From assembly GCA_964344435.1 (NCBI GenBank), contig CAYFNH010000001.1:1-64000 (forward strand): a stretch of DNA of 64,000 nucleotides. Direction: 5' to 3'. This DNA is from Thiopontia sp964344435 (GTDB taxonomy: Bacteria; Pseudomonadota; Gammaproteobacteria; GCF-002020875). The notes under the pieces were generated by a model. That model had not been told where the DNA came from. It made no database searches and saw nothing but the letters and a program-made list of their open reading frames with translations. A program made the translations under genes and the position numbers. How positions within the stretch are numbered: the stretch's first letter is position 1; each line of letters begins with the position of its first letter. Positions 24,409-33,700 of this stretch are shown piece after piece.

Positions 24409-24436
24409 TTGTGGCTCAGCCAGCGCCCCCTATAAT
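24409..24436 (+). promoter_or_regulatory. Promoter of engB, leaderless position
   Basis: -35 TTGTGG (24409-24414), 16-base spacer, perfect -10 TATAAT (24431-24436). The ATG follows 6 bases later, so the mRNA should begin at the start codon. Confidence 0.75.
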
Positions 24437-24442
24437 GGGCGC

Positions 24443-25039
24443 ATGAACCTCAATCAGGCTACCTTTACCACCAGTGCCCCAAAGCTCTCACGCTGTCCCG
24501 GGGAGAGCATTGCCGAGGTCGCCTTTGCGGGCCGCTCCAATGCCGGAAAGTCGAGTGCACTCAACCGCCTAACCGGCATCAAAGGACTCGCCCGTACCAG
24601 CAAGACCCCCGGGCGTACCCAACTGATCAACTACTTTGCACTCGACGAGCGGCACTACCTGGTTGATCTTCCCGGATATGGTTTTGCCAAGGTACCCACT
24701 CGGGTTCGACAGGAGTGGGAGAAAAATCTGGGGGACTATCTGCAACGCAGAGAGGCCCTCAAGGGGCTGATCATCCTGATGGATATCCGTCATCCGATGA
24801 CCGAAAACGACCGTCAGATGGTGGCCTGGAGCCACCACATCGAGCTACCGATTCACATTCTGCTAACCAAGGCGGACAAGCTGAAACGGGGGGCGGCGAT
24901 GGCAGCCCTGCACAAGGTGGAGAAGATCGTGCGGGAGGAGTTCCCCGGAATCACCGTGCAGATTTTCTCTTCCACCAAGGGGATCGGTCTGGAGCAGGCT
25001 CGCCGGCAGGTAATTGGCTGGCTATATGCAACCTACTGA
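24443..25039 (+). CDS. engB: Ribosome biogenesis GTPase EngB/YsxC
   Basis: Essential GTPase in 50S subunit assembly. 198 residues with G1 GRSNAGKSSALNRL, G2 threonine in KTPGRTQLINYF, G3 DLPGYGFA and G4 TKADKL. The ATG at 24443 fits the family N-terminus and the promoter position; no ribosome binding site is visible. Divergent from the cytochrome gene, a conserved arrangement in many gammaproteobacteria (cytochrome c4 beside engB and polA). Confidence 0.97.
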   Translation: MNLNQATFTTSAPKLSRCPGESIAEVAFAGRSNAGKSSALNRLTGIKGLARTSKTPGRTQLINYFALDERHYLVDLPGYGFAKVPTRVRQEWEKNLGDYLQRREALKGLIILMDIRHPMTENDRQMVAWSHHIELPIHILLTKADKLKRGAAMAALHKVEKIVREEFPGITVQIFSSTKGIGLEQARRQVIGWLYATY

Positions 25040-25044
25040 AGCAT

Positions 25045-25090
25045 AAAAAGAAAAACCCCGTTCAGGCAAGGGAGGAGTTCCTGAACGGGG
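25045..25090 (-). terminator. Intrinsic terminator of polA
   Basis: An 11-bp perfect stem CCCCGTTCAGG/CCTGAACGGGG, followed on the minus strand by a T-rich run (TTTTTCTTTTT). It lies 73 bases beyond the polA stop, between the convergent polA and engB. Confidence 0.88.
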
Positions 25091-25162
25091 TGGCTGTATC
25101 AATTACAACAGTACAGTTACCCGTTAAGACACCTTGAACGGGGAAAAGTTCACTGATTTTTT

Positions 25163-27865
25163 CTAATGGGCATCATTCCAGTTGCTGCCACTGCCCACAT
25201 CGACAATCAGCGGCACGTCCAGTAGCGCTGCCGTCTCCATCTCTCCTTTCACCAGTGCAATCAACGGCTCCAGATCCTCTTCCGCCACCTCAAACACCAA
25301 CTCATCGTGCACCTGCATGATCATCATGGCATCAAGACCACTGGCCACCAGCTCCCGATCCACCGCAATCATCGCCCGTTTGATGATATCGGCAGCGGTA
25401 CCCTGCATCGGGGCATTGATGGCGGTGCGTTCGGCATATTGACGGCGCTGACCATTGCGTGAGTTGATCTCCGGCAGATAGAGTCGTCGACCAAACAGGG
25501 TCTCGACGTAGCCCTGCTGGCGTGCCAGCGCCTGGGTCTGCTCCATGTACTGCTTCACCCCGGGATAGCGCTCAAAATAGAGATCCACATAACTCTGCGC
25601 CACGTTGCGGGTGGTGTTGAGCTGTTTCGCCAGCCCAAAGGCGGACATGCCGTAAATCAGCCCGAAATTGATCGCCTTGGCGCTGCGGCGCTGCTCGGTG
25701 GTCACCTCGGCGGGCTCCAGCGCAAACACCTCCGCTGCAGTGGCGCGATGAACATCTTCCCCGCTGTGAAACGCCGCCAGCAGCCCACTATCCCCCGAAA
25801 GGTGGGCCATGATACGCAGCTCGATCTGTGAGTAGTCTGCCGCCATCAGCAACTTGCCCGGATCGGCGATAAAGGCCTGACGGATACGTCGTCCCTCCTC
25901 ACTGCGGATCGGGATATTCTGCAGATTGGGGTCGGAGGAGGAGAGCCGCCCGGTAACTGCCACCGCCTGATGGTAGGAGGTGTGGATGCGCCCACTGCGT
26001 GGATTGATCTCCAGCGGCAGCTTGTCGGTATAGGTGGACTTGAGCTTGCTCATGCTGCGGTGCTGGAGAATCAATTCCGGCAGACGATAGTCCTGTGCCA
26101 GCTCCTGCAGCACCGGCTCCGCAGTTGATGGCTGCCCCTTGGGGGTCTTCTTCAGCACCGGCAATTCGAGTTTGCCGTAGAGCATCTCCTGAATCTGTTT
26201 GGGTGAGGAGAGATTGAACGGATCACCCGCCTCGGCAAAGGCCTCCTTTTCGATCGCCTCCATCTTGACCGCCAGCTCCTGACTCTGCTGCTGCAGCATC
26301 GCCACATCGACCTTTACCCCATTGCGCTCGATTCGTCCCAACACCTCCAGCAGTGGCATCTCCACATCACGAAACAGCTGTTCACGCTCCGACTCCTCCA
26401 GCAGACGGGGCCACAGGGTTTGGTGCAGCCTCAGCGTCACCTCGGCATCTTCGGCGGCATAGGGGGCCGCCTGTGCGATCGGTACCTGATCAAAGCGCAG
26501 CTGTTTCTTGCCCTTGCCTGCCACCTCCTCGTAGCGGATGTTCTTGTGGCCGAGATACTTCAGGGCCAGCGAGTCCATATCGTGGTGGGTGGCACTGCTG
26601 TCGATCACATAGGATTCCAGCATGGTGTCATAGGCAATGCCCTGCAGGGTGATGCCGTGGTTGGCAAAGATGGTGGCGTCATACTTGATGTTCTGCCCCA
26701 CCTTCTTCGGGGTGGAATCCTCCAGCAGTGGGCGCAGATGCTCCAGTGCCGCCTCCCGGTTGAGCTGTGGTGCTGCCTCCAGGTCAGTATGGGCCAGCGG
26801 CAGATAGGCCGCCTTGCCGGCATGAACCGCAAACGAGACCCCCACCAGCTCCGCCTCCATCGCCCGCAGGCTGGTGGTCTCGGTATCAATCGCATATTGA
26901 TCCGCTGCAGCCATCGCATCGATCCACTCATCAAGTTGATCCTGGGTAAAAATGGTCTCTACCTCGAGTGCCTGCAACGCATCGGCGGCACTCTCCTCCG
27001 ACTCGGAGGCCTCCCCCAACAGCTCGGAGAGCCAACGCTTGAACTCCATCTGCTGGTAGAGCTGCTGCAATCTTTGCCAGTCTGGCTCGGTGGGCTGCAA
27101 CCCGCCAACCTTCTGCTCCAACTCGACATCACAGCGGATGGTGACCAGCTCCTGTGACAGCGGCAGCTGTTCCAGGGTGTTGCGCAAATGCTCCCCCACC
27201 TTGCCCCCCACCTCATCGGCACGGGCGATAACCTGCTCCAGAGAGCCGAATTTCTGCAGCCACTTCACCGCGGTCTTCGGCCCCACCTTGGGGACACCGG
27301 GGACATTGTCCGAGGTATCTCCCACCAGCGCCAGATAGTCGATGATCTGCTCCGGCTTGACCCCAAACTTCTCCACCACCCCCTCCGGTCCCATCACCGT
27401 GTTGTTCATGGTGTTGATCAACGTCACCTGCTGGTTGACCAGCTGTGCCATATCCTTGTCGCCGGTAGAGATCAATACCGGAATCCCCGCCGCAGTCGCC
27501 TGTGTCGCCAAGGTACCGATCACATCATCCGCCTCCACCCCCTCGTGGACGATCATCGGAATCCCCATCGCCTCGATGATCTCATGCAGGGGGGCAATCT
27601 GGCTGCGCAGATCCTCCGGCATCGGCGGGCGGTTGGCCTTGTACTGCGGATAGAGGTCGTTGCGGAAGGTCTTGCCCTTGGCATCAAAGACCATCGCCAC
27701 CTGCTCAGGGGCATACTCCTCCAGCAGGCTTTTCAACATATTAACCACCCCGTAGGTCGCTCCGGTGGGTTGCCCACGGGAGTTGGTCAGAGGTGGCATC
27801 GCATGGAAGGCACGGAACAGATAAGAGGAGCCATCCACCAGGATCAATTGCGGTTTCAGTGTCAT
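25163..27865 (-). CDS. polA: DNA polymerase I
   Basis: Repair and Okazaki-fragment polymerase. 900 residues with three domains. The 5'-3' nuclease opens LILVDGSSYLFRAFHAMPPL. The 3'-5' exonuclease retains its carboxylates: DTETTSL, NIKYDATIFANHG and YAAEDAEVTLRLH. The polymerase has DYSQIELRIMAHLS, RRSAKAINFGLIYGMS and MQVHDELVFEV. Proofreading is therefore predicted to be active. Start ATG. Divergent from a small exported protein and thrB. Confidence 0.98.
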   Translation of the reverse strand: MTLKPQLILVDGSSYLFRAFHAMPPLTNSRGQPTGATYGVVNMLKSLLEEYAPEQVAMVFDAKGKTFRNDLYPQYKANRPPMPEDLRSQIAPLHEIIEAMGIPMIVHEGVEADDVIGTLATQATAAGIPVLISTGDKDMAQLVNQQVTLINTMNNTVMGPEGVVEKFGVKPEQIIDYLALVGDTSDNVPGVPKVGPKTAVKWLQKFGSLEQVIARADEVGGKVGEHLRNTLEQLPLSQELVTIRCDVELEQKVGGLQPTEPDWQRLQQLYQQMEFKRWLSELLGEASESEESAADALQALEVETIFTQDQLDEWIDAMAAADQYAIDTETTSLRAMEAELVGVSFAVHAGKAAYLPLAHTDLEAAPQLNREAALEHLRPLLEDSTPKKVGQNIKYDATIFANHGITLQGIAYDTMLESYVIDSSATHHDMDSLALKYLGHKNIRYEEVAGKGKKQLRFDQVPIAQAAPYAAEDAEVTLRLHQTLWPRLLEESEREQLFRDVEMPLLEVLGRIERNGVKVDVAMLQQQSQELAVKMEAIEKEAFAEAGDPFNLSSPKQIQEMLYGKLELPVLKKTPKGQPSTAEPVLQELAQDYRLPELILQHRSMSKLKSTYTDKLPLEINPRSGRIHTSYHQAVAVTGRLSSSDPNLQNIPIRSEEGRRIRQAFIADPGKLLMAADYSQIELRIMAHLSGDSGLLAAFHSGEDVHRATAAEVFALEPAEVTTEQRRSAKAINFGLIYGMSAFGLAKQLNTTRNVAQSYVDLYFERYPGVKQYMEQTQALARQQGYVETLFGRRLYLPEINSRNGQRRQYAERTAINAPMQGTAADIIKRAMIAVDRELVASGLDAMMIMQVHDELVFEVAEEDLEPLIALVKGEMETAALLDVPLIVDVGSGSNWNDAH

Positions 27866-27945
27866 TGTTATTCTGATTGGGGAAGTTTGCGCTGAATTAT
27901 CGTATTATCTTATCAGTAAGTGAGAGATATTTCGGAACCGAGACC

Positions 27946-28251
27946 ATGAAACGCACACTACTACCTTTACTGATGTTTACCACCGCCACCCTGGCAGAGC
28001 CCCTCGTAGAGGCCCCCATGCCCCCCGCGATGGTTGCCATTCCGGCCCCCGACCTGCCCGAGAAGCGCTCACTCAGTGAGGAACTCAACCAGGGCAGCAC
28101 CCCATCCAGTGCCACAACCCGCAAAGGGGGCTACTCACTCGGCACCCAGGGGGGCCGTGCCTATCTGGAACCACGACAGGATGACCTCCATCCCGACATG
28201 TTGACGCCACAGTGGGAACTGTTTAACTGGAAATCCAGACCCGCCCAATAG
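27946..28251 (+). CDS. Small exported protein of unknown function
   Basis: 101 residues starting MKRTLLPLLMFTTATLAEPL, a signal peptide. The rest is Pro-rich and polar, with a C-terminal WELFNWKSRPAQ. It lies between polA and thrB, the place where some pseudomonads carry a DUF2782 gene, but I see no firm sequence match to that family. The stop codon touches the thrB start (TAGATG), so the two are probably one transcript. Confidence 0.65.
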   Translation: MKRTLLPLLMFTTATLAEPLVEAPMPPAMVAIPAPDLPEKRSLSEELNQGSTPSSATTRKGGYSLGTQGGRAYLEPRQDDLHPDMLTPQWELFNWKSRPAQ

Positions 28252-29187
28252 ATGTCTGTCTACACCACAATCACCGAGGCGGAGCTGACCACCTTCCTCG
28301 GCCACTATGCTGTTGGTGAGCTGGAGTCCTTCAAGGGCATCCTTGCCGGGATCGAGAACACCAACTACTTCGTCACCACCAGCGAGGGGGAGTTTGTACT
28401 CACTATCTTCGAACAGCTGGTGTGGGAGGAGCTCCCCTACTTTCTCGACATCATGGCCTTTCTGGCGGAGCATGAGGTGCCCAGTGCCCACCCCATTGCC
28501 GACCGCGAGGGTGACTACCTGCGTCAACTCAAGGAGAAGCCCGCCGCACTGGTGGAGCGCCTCAGTGGCAGCAGCGTGGAGACCCCGAGCACAACCCAGT
28601 GCGCCGAGATCGGACAGGCACTGGGGCGAATGCACTCAATGGCCCACAATTTTGATGGCAAACGGGACAATCCCCGCGGGATCGGCTGGTGCCGGGACTC
28701 CATCACTCAACTCTCAAACCATTTACAGGATGAAGAGCGTAGCTTGCTGCAGCAGGAGCAGGCCTTCCAGGCGACCTCTGCACGAACCACCCTCCCCCAG
28801 GGGGTAATCCATGCCGACCTGTTTCGGGATAATGCACTCTTCGTGGAAGATCACCTCACCGGCATCATCGACTTCTATTACGCCTGCAATGATGCACTGC
28901 TCTACGATGTGGCGGTCACCGTGAATGACTGGTGCAGTGATGAGAAAGGGGCCATCGACCTGCCCCGTTACCAGGCGCTGCTGCAGCACTACCGCTCGCA
29001 ACGCCGCTTTGATCCGGCTGAAACGGAGGCCTGGCCCGCGATGCTGCGGGCTGCCGCCCTCCGTTTCTGGCTTTCACGCCTGCTTGACCTCCACTTCCCG
29101 CGCCCCGGAGAGATCACCCAGACCAAAGACCCGAATGTATTCAGAGATATCCTGCTCTGGCATCGGGCCCACCCTCTCTCACTCTGA
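28252..29187 (+). CDS. thrB: Homoserine kinase, APH-like (ThrB type II)
   Basis: Phosphorylates homoserine in threonine synthesis. This is the aminoglycoside-phosphotransferase-like family found in Pseudomonas, not the GHMP family of E. coli. 311 residues; MSVYTTITEAELTTFLGHY and LESFKGILAGIENTNYFV near the start; catalytic loop GVIHADLFRDNALF and metal-binding GIIDFYYACND. Begins directly after the preceding stop and overlaps the next gene by one base (TGATG). Confidence 0.94.
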   Translation: MSVYTTITEAELTTFLGHYAVGELESFKGILAGIENTNYFVTTSEGEFVLTIFEQLVWEELPYFLDIMAFLAEHEVPSAHPIADREGDYLRQLKEKPAALVERLSGSSVETPSTTQCAEIGQALGRMHSMAHNFDGKRDNPRGIGWCRDSITQLSNHLQDEERSLLQQEQAFQATSARTTLPQGVIHADLFRDNALFVEDHLTGIIDFYYACNDALLYDVAVTVNDWCSDEKGAIDLPRYQALLQHYRSQRRFDPAETEAWPAMLRAAALRFWLSRLLDLHFPRPGEITQTKDPNVFRDILLWHRAHPLSL

Positions 29188-29462
29188 TGCGCATCTATAT
29201 GCAGACCCCACCCCAGGAGGGGCACCCCCTGCGCTTTTTCCAGATTCAGATTCAGGAGGATCTGATCGATGGTTGGACCCTGGTCCGGGAGTCCGGTACC
29301 CAGGGAAGCCGCAGCAGCACCCTGAAGAAGATCCACTACGAGTGCCGCGAAGATGCCGAGGAGGCCCTGTTTGCACTGCGTGACCAACAGCTCCGCAAAG
29401 GGTTCAAAACCACCTTTGCCACCGGTATGGCACAGGGCTACCCCGGTGAGTTCTCTCCCTGA
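29187..29462 (+). CDS. WGR-domain-like small protein
   Basis: 91 residues. The pattern RFFQIQIQEDLIDGWTLVRE followed by GTQGSRSS and a basic helix resembles the WGR domain, proposed to bind nucleic acids in PARPs and other proteins; the central W-x-L-x-R replaces part of the motif. Whole protein is one domain. It overlaps thrB by one base, so it is likely translated with it. No specific role can be given. Confidence 0.7.
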   Translation: MRIYMQTPPQEGHPLRFFQIQIQEDLIDGWTLVRESGTQGSRSSTLKKIHYECREDAEEALFALRDQQLRKGFKTTFATGMAQGYPGEFSP

Positions 29463-29476
29463 TTGAGCCACATCAA

Positions 29477-29506
29477 TTGACACTCAAGTATTCGCAAGAA
29501 TACAAT
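29477..29506 (+). promoter_or_regulatory. Promoter of the RND operon with embedded operator-like palindrome
   Basis: -35 TTGACA (29477-29482), 18-base spacer, -10 TACAAT (29501-29506). A perfect 16-base palindrome GTATTC-GCAA-GAATAC (29488-29503) fills most of the spacer and reaches into the -10, an ideal repressor or MerR-type activator site. No regulator gene is adjacent. Confidence 0.8.
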
Positions 29507-29542
29507 AGGGCCTCTTCGAAAGTTCGGGTCGGGATCTGAGAT

Positions 29543-30673
29543 ATGAAAAAAACAGTTGTAAATCGTGTAATTGCATCCATTCTATTGCTCTCTGCCAGCG
29601 CCATGGCTGGTGCCAATGAGCAGGCCAGCGGCGAATTCGTGGTGGCACAGAGTAGCCGGGTAGGGGCCACCGTCTCCCTTGGGGGCAGCGTGATTCCCCA
29701 CCTTGAGGTCAATCTGGTTGCCAAGATGCCGGGGGATATTCTCTTCCTCGCCGGTGAAGAGGGCGATCAGTTCAAGAAGGGTGACCGGCTTGCCAGCCAG
29801 GACATTGATGCGATGATGGCCAAGCGCGCGCAGGCGGAGGCACAACTCGCCAGTGCCGATGCCGGTATCCGCAACGCACAGATGCAACTGCGTAACGAAA
29901 TTGAAAACCCCAACGCGCAGCCCAACGCAATGATGGGAGGGGTACCCAGCATGATGACCATGTTCTCCAATCCGATGCGTAATATGAGTGGCCGAGGAGA
30001 CTCCAGCACCCAACGCCAGACCAACCTCTACGGTATGAATGTGCAGGTGGAGACCGCCACCAACGCCTACAACCAGGCGGTAGCGGCCATTCGTGAACTC
30101 GACGAGAACATTGAACAGGCTACTATCATCGCACCCTTTGATGGGGTGATCCTGCGCAAGATGGTTGAGGTGGGGCAGCCTGCACAACCCGGTGTTCCCC
30201 TCTTTCTGTTTGGTGATACCAGCCAGTTGCAGATCCGTGCCGAGGTGCCGGCACGCCTGGTACGTGGCCTCCACAAGGGGATGCAGCTCAGTGCTCGCCT
30301 CGACCACAATGACCAGATCACCCCGATTACCGTAGAGCGCATTTTTCCAATGGCCGACATGATGGGGCACACCGTAACCGTGAAATTTGACCTCCCGGCA
30401 GACACCCCGGCTGCACCCGGCATGTATACCGAGGTGATCATTCCCGATGCCGGTGCCGACTACAATGAACTGGTAACCATCCCCCGCACAGCCATCGTCT
30501 GGCGCGGCAGTCTGCCCGCCCTGTTTGTACAGCGGGAGGATGGCACTCTGGAGATGCGTCTGGTTCGTGTCGGTGATACCGCTGACAACGGCTGGGCAAG
30601 CGTCCTTTCCGGGCTGCAATCCGGAGAGCGGGTACTGGCGCATCCGACCTCAACCACCACCTCTACCCGATAA
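29543..30673 (+). CDS. RND efflux periplasmic adaptor (membrane fusion protein)
   Basis: 376 residues with a signal peptide (VIASILLLSASAMAG). It has the barrel-sandwich halves (VNLVAKMPGDILFLAGEEGD and IIAPFDGVILRKMVEVGQ), an alpha-hairpin between them, a beta-barrel and a membrane-proximal region. The hairpin carries a Met-rich insertion (about 130-148, seven Met), not usual for drug-efflux adaptors. No lipobox cysteine. Partner of the following RND pump; an outer-membrane channel gene is not in the window. Confidence 0.92.
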   Translation: MKKTVVNRVIASILLLSASAMAGANEQASGEFVVAQSSRVGATVSLGGSVIPHLEVNLVAKMPGDILFLAGEEGDQFKKGDRLASQDIDAMMAKRAQAEAQLASADAGIRNAQMQLRNEIENPNAQPNAMMGGVPSMMTMFSNPMRNMSGRGDSSTQRQTNLYGMNVQVETATNAYNQAVAAIRELDENIEQATIIAPFDGVILRKMVEVGQPAQPGVPLFLFGDTSQLQIRAEVPARLVRGLHKGMQLSARLDHNDQITPITVERIFPMADMMGHTVTVKFDLPADTPAAPGMYTEVIIPDAGADYNELVTIPRTAIVWRGSLPALFVQREDGTLEMRLVRVGDTADNGWASVLSGLQSGERVLAHPTSTTTSTR

Positions 30674-30682
30674 CCCCATCCC

Positions 30683-30712
30683 CTGCCGCCTCTCCATGAA
30701 AGGCGGCAGTTT
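30683..30712 (+). terminator. Hairpin between RND adaptor and pump genes
   Basis: CTGCCGCCT/AGGCGGCAG perfect 9-bp stem with a 9-base loop, followed by TTTGGTT. It is a weak terminator or an mRNA-processing/attenuation hairpin that could set the adaptor:pump ratio. Confidence 0.6.
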
Positions 30713-30751
30713 GGTTCCCATGCTCCAACCCTCCAAGAACAAGAACCGTTT

Positions 30752-33700
30752 ATGACTGACGAGAACAAGACCGGCGACGCAGAGGAGCGTCCAACAGACT
30801 CCAACCACTCCGCAGATTCCCCCCATTTTCAGGATATTCCGGAACAGGTACTGCAACGAGCCAGCCACGAAGAGGTGGAGCTCGGGTTTGCAGGGCGACT
30901 GGCCGACTCCTTTATCCACTCCCCGCTCTCCCCACTGCTCTTTATTGCGATGATGGCCGTCGGTATCTGGGGGTTGATTGCCACCCCCCGTCAGGAAGAT
31001 CCACAGATCTCGGTACCGATGATCGACATCTTCTTCCCCGCCCCCGGTCTCTCCTCCGGTGAGGTGGCCAACCAGGTGATCGACCCGTTTGAGCGGGTAT
31101 TGAGCGAAATCCCCGGTCTGGAACACATCTACTCCGCCAGTGACCGCGAGTACGGCATCATTACCCTGCAATTCGAGGTGGGGGAACCGATGGGCCCCTC
31201 CATCGTTCAGGCCCACAGCAAGATCCAGTCCAACCTCGATCTGTTACCAAAGGGGATCAAGCCCCCCCAGGTGAAGCCGAAAGAGGTGGATGACGTCCCC
31301 TCGGTCACCCTCACCCTCTGGTCTGACGAAGTGGATGACGAATATCTGCGCACCCTGGGTGTCAGCGTACTGCAACACCTGAAGCAGTTGCCACAGACCG
31401 GTGTGGGCTTTGTCACCGGTGGACGCAGCCGCCAGGTTCGGGTCGAGATTCTGCCGGAGCGTCTGGCTGGTTTCGAGGTGAGCCCAGGACAGATCGTACA
31501 CGCCATCCAGACCGCCAATACCGGCCATACGGTTGGCACCGTGGAGCTGAACGACCACTTCTTCTTTGTGGAATCAGGCGGCTTCCTCTCCGAGGTTTCC
31601 GAGATTGAGCAGTTGGTGGTTGGTCAACACCGTGGTGCCCCGGTCTATCTGCGTGATGTTGCCCATGTGGTGGAAGGGCCGCAGGAGACCAAACAGCTGG
31701 TCACCTTCTCTACCGGGCCCGCCTATACCGGCGAGGCATCGACCAAGAATGCGGCGGCCGTCACCATCGCCCTCGCCAAACAGCGTGGTGCCAATGGGGT
31801 CACCGTAGTAAACAACATCCTCGATGAGGTGGAGAACAACCTCAAGGGGTATCTGATCCCCGACAATGTCCATGTCGAGGTGACCCGCAACTACGGGGAA
31901 AGCGCCAACACCAAGGTCAACGACCTGCTCTTCAAGCTGTTTGTAGCAACCGGCGCGGTTACCTTTCTGGTCTGGCTCAGCCTCGGCATCAAGCCCTCCA
32001 TCGTGGTACTGCTGACCATTCCGGTAGTACTGGTCGGTACCGTCTTCGTCTCCATGCTGATGGGCTACACCATCGACCGCGTGAGCCTGTTTGCCCTGAT
32101 CTTCTCCATCGGCTTCCTGGTCGATAACGCCATTGTGATCGTCGAGAATATCTATCGCCGCTGGCTGATGGCAGGGTCGATGGATACCCGCACGGCCGTG
32201 GATGCAGTACGTGAGGTGGGCAATCCCACCGTACTCGCCACCTATACGGTGATTGCGGCACTGGTGCCGATGGGTTTTGTCTCCGGCATGATGGGCCCCT
32301 ATATGGAGCCGATTCCGGCGCTCGGTTCGGTAGCGATGCTGCTGTCGCTGTTTGCCGCCCTGATCTTTGCCCCCTGGCTGGCGATGCGCATCGTTCCCAG
32401 CATGGAGAAACTGCATGCCATGGAGGCCCGTGACGAGAAGATCGATGCCAAGCTCGATGTCTTCTTCCGCAAGATCATCACCACCCTGGTGGAGCAGCCT
32501 CTCAAGGGGTGGAGTTTCCTGTTTGGCCTGATTCTCAGCTTCTTTGCCGCGATGTACCTCTTCTACAACACCGCGGTGCCTGTGAAGATGTTGCCATTCG
32601 ATAACAAGGCCAACTTCAGTGTGGTAATCGATATGCCCGATGGCACTGCACTCCCCACCACCGCCAACTTCACCCGTCGCGTGGCCGAAGAGTTTGCCGA
32701 CGTGGAGGAGATTGTCGCTACTCAGCACTATATTGGTGCGGCACAACCCTTCGATTTCAACGGCCTGGTACGCCACTACTACCTACGCCAGTTCGCCTGG
32801 CAGGCAGAAATTGCGGTGCAGCTGACCGACAAGACCACCCGCAAGCGTACCAGCCACCAGATTGCCAGTGAGGTCCGTGCCCGACTGCAACCCATCGCCG
32901 AGGCCGAAGGGGTTGCCATCACCGTGGTGGAGATGCCTCCCGGCCCACCGGTGCTGCAGACCGTAGTGGCAGAGATCCATGGTCCGGATGCCGAGACCCG
33001 ACGTCAGGTGGCCGATGATCTGACCCAGATCTTCCGCGAATCCGGCATCATCTCCGATGTCGACAACCTGATGCGCAGCCCGATGGAGACCTGGCGCTTT
33101 GTGATCAATCGCGAAAAGGCCTCACGTCAGGGAATTTCAGTCGAGACCATCAACCAACACCTGGCCATGGTGATGGGCGAGTTCGAGGCCGCGACCATCT
33201 TCCAGTCACTGATTCTGGAGCCCACCTACATCGTGATGACCATTCCGGTCGAAAAGCGCTCCCACCTCCACCGCCTCGGTGATCTGCCGGTAATGACGAT
33301 GGATCAACGCACCATCCCACTCTCGGAGCTGGGCGAGTTCGTCAAGGTACAGCGTGACCCGATCATCTTCCACAAAGATCTACGCTCGGTTGAGTTTGTG
33401 GTTGGTGACGCCGTGGGCCGCCTGGGTGCACCGATCTACGCCATGCTGGATGTTGAGCGCATTCTGGAGGAGAAGGGCTATGTCACCCCGGATGGGGTCA
33501 CCCTGCGTAGCGGTGAGTACACCGGCGCACCGGAGAACGACAAACAGAGCAGCTTCGAGTGGGGCGGAGAGTGGACCGTCACCTACGAGACCTTCCGTGA
33601 CATGGGGATCGCCTTCGGGGTTGCCCTGGTCGGTATCTACATGCTGGTGGTGTGGGCCTTCGGTAATTTCGTGATCCCCGCGATTATCATGTCCCCGATC

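Noticed and set aside
31574..32776. Minus-strand frame of 400 codons opposite the RND pump
   Set aside because: His/Gly/Asp-rich shadow of the transporter coding strand.
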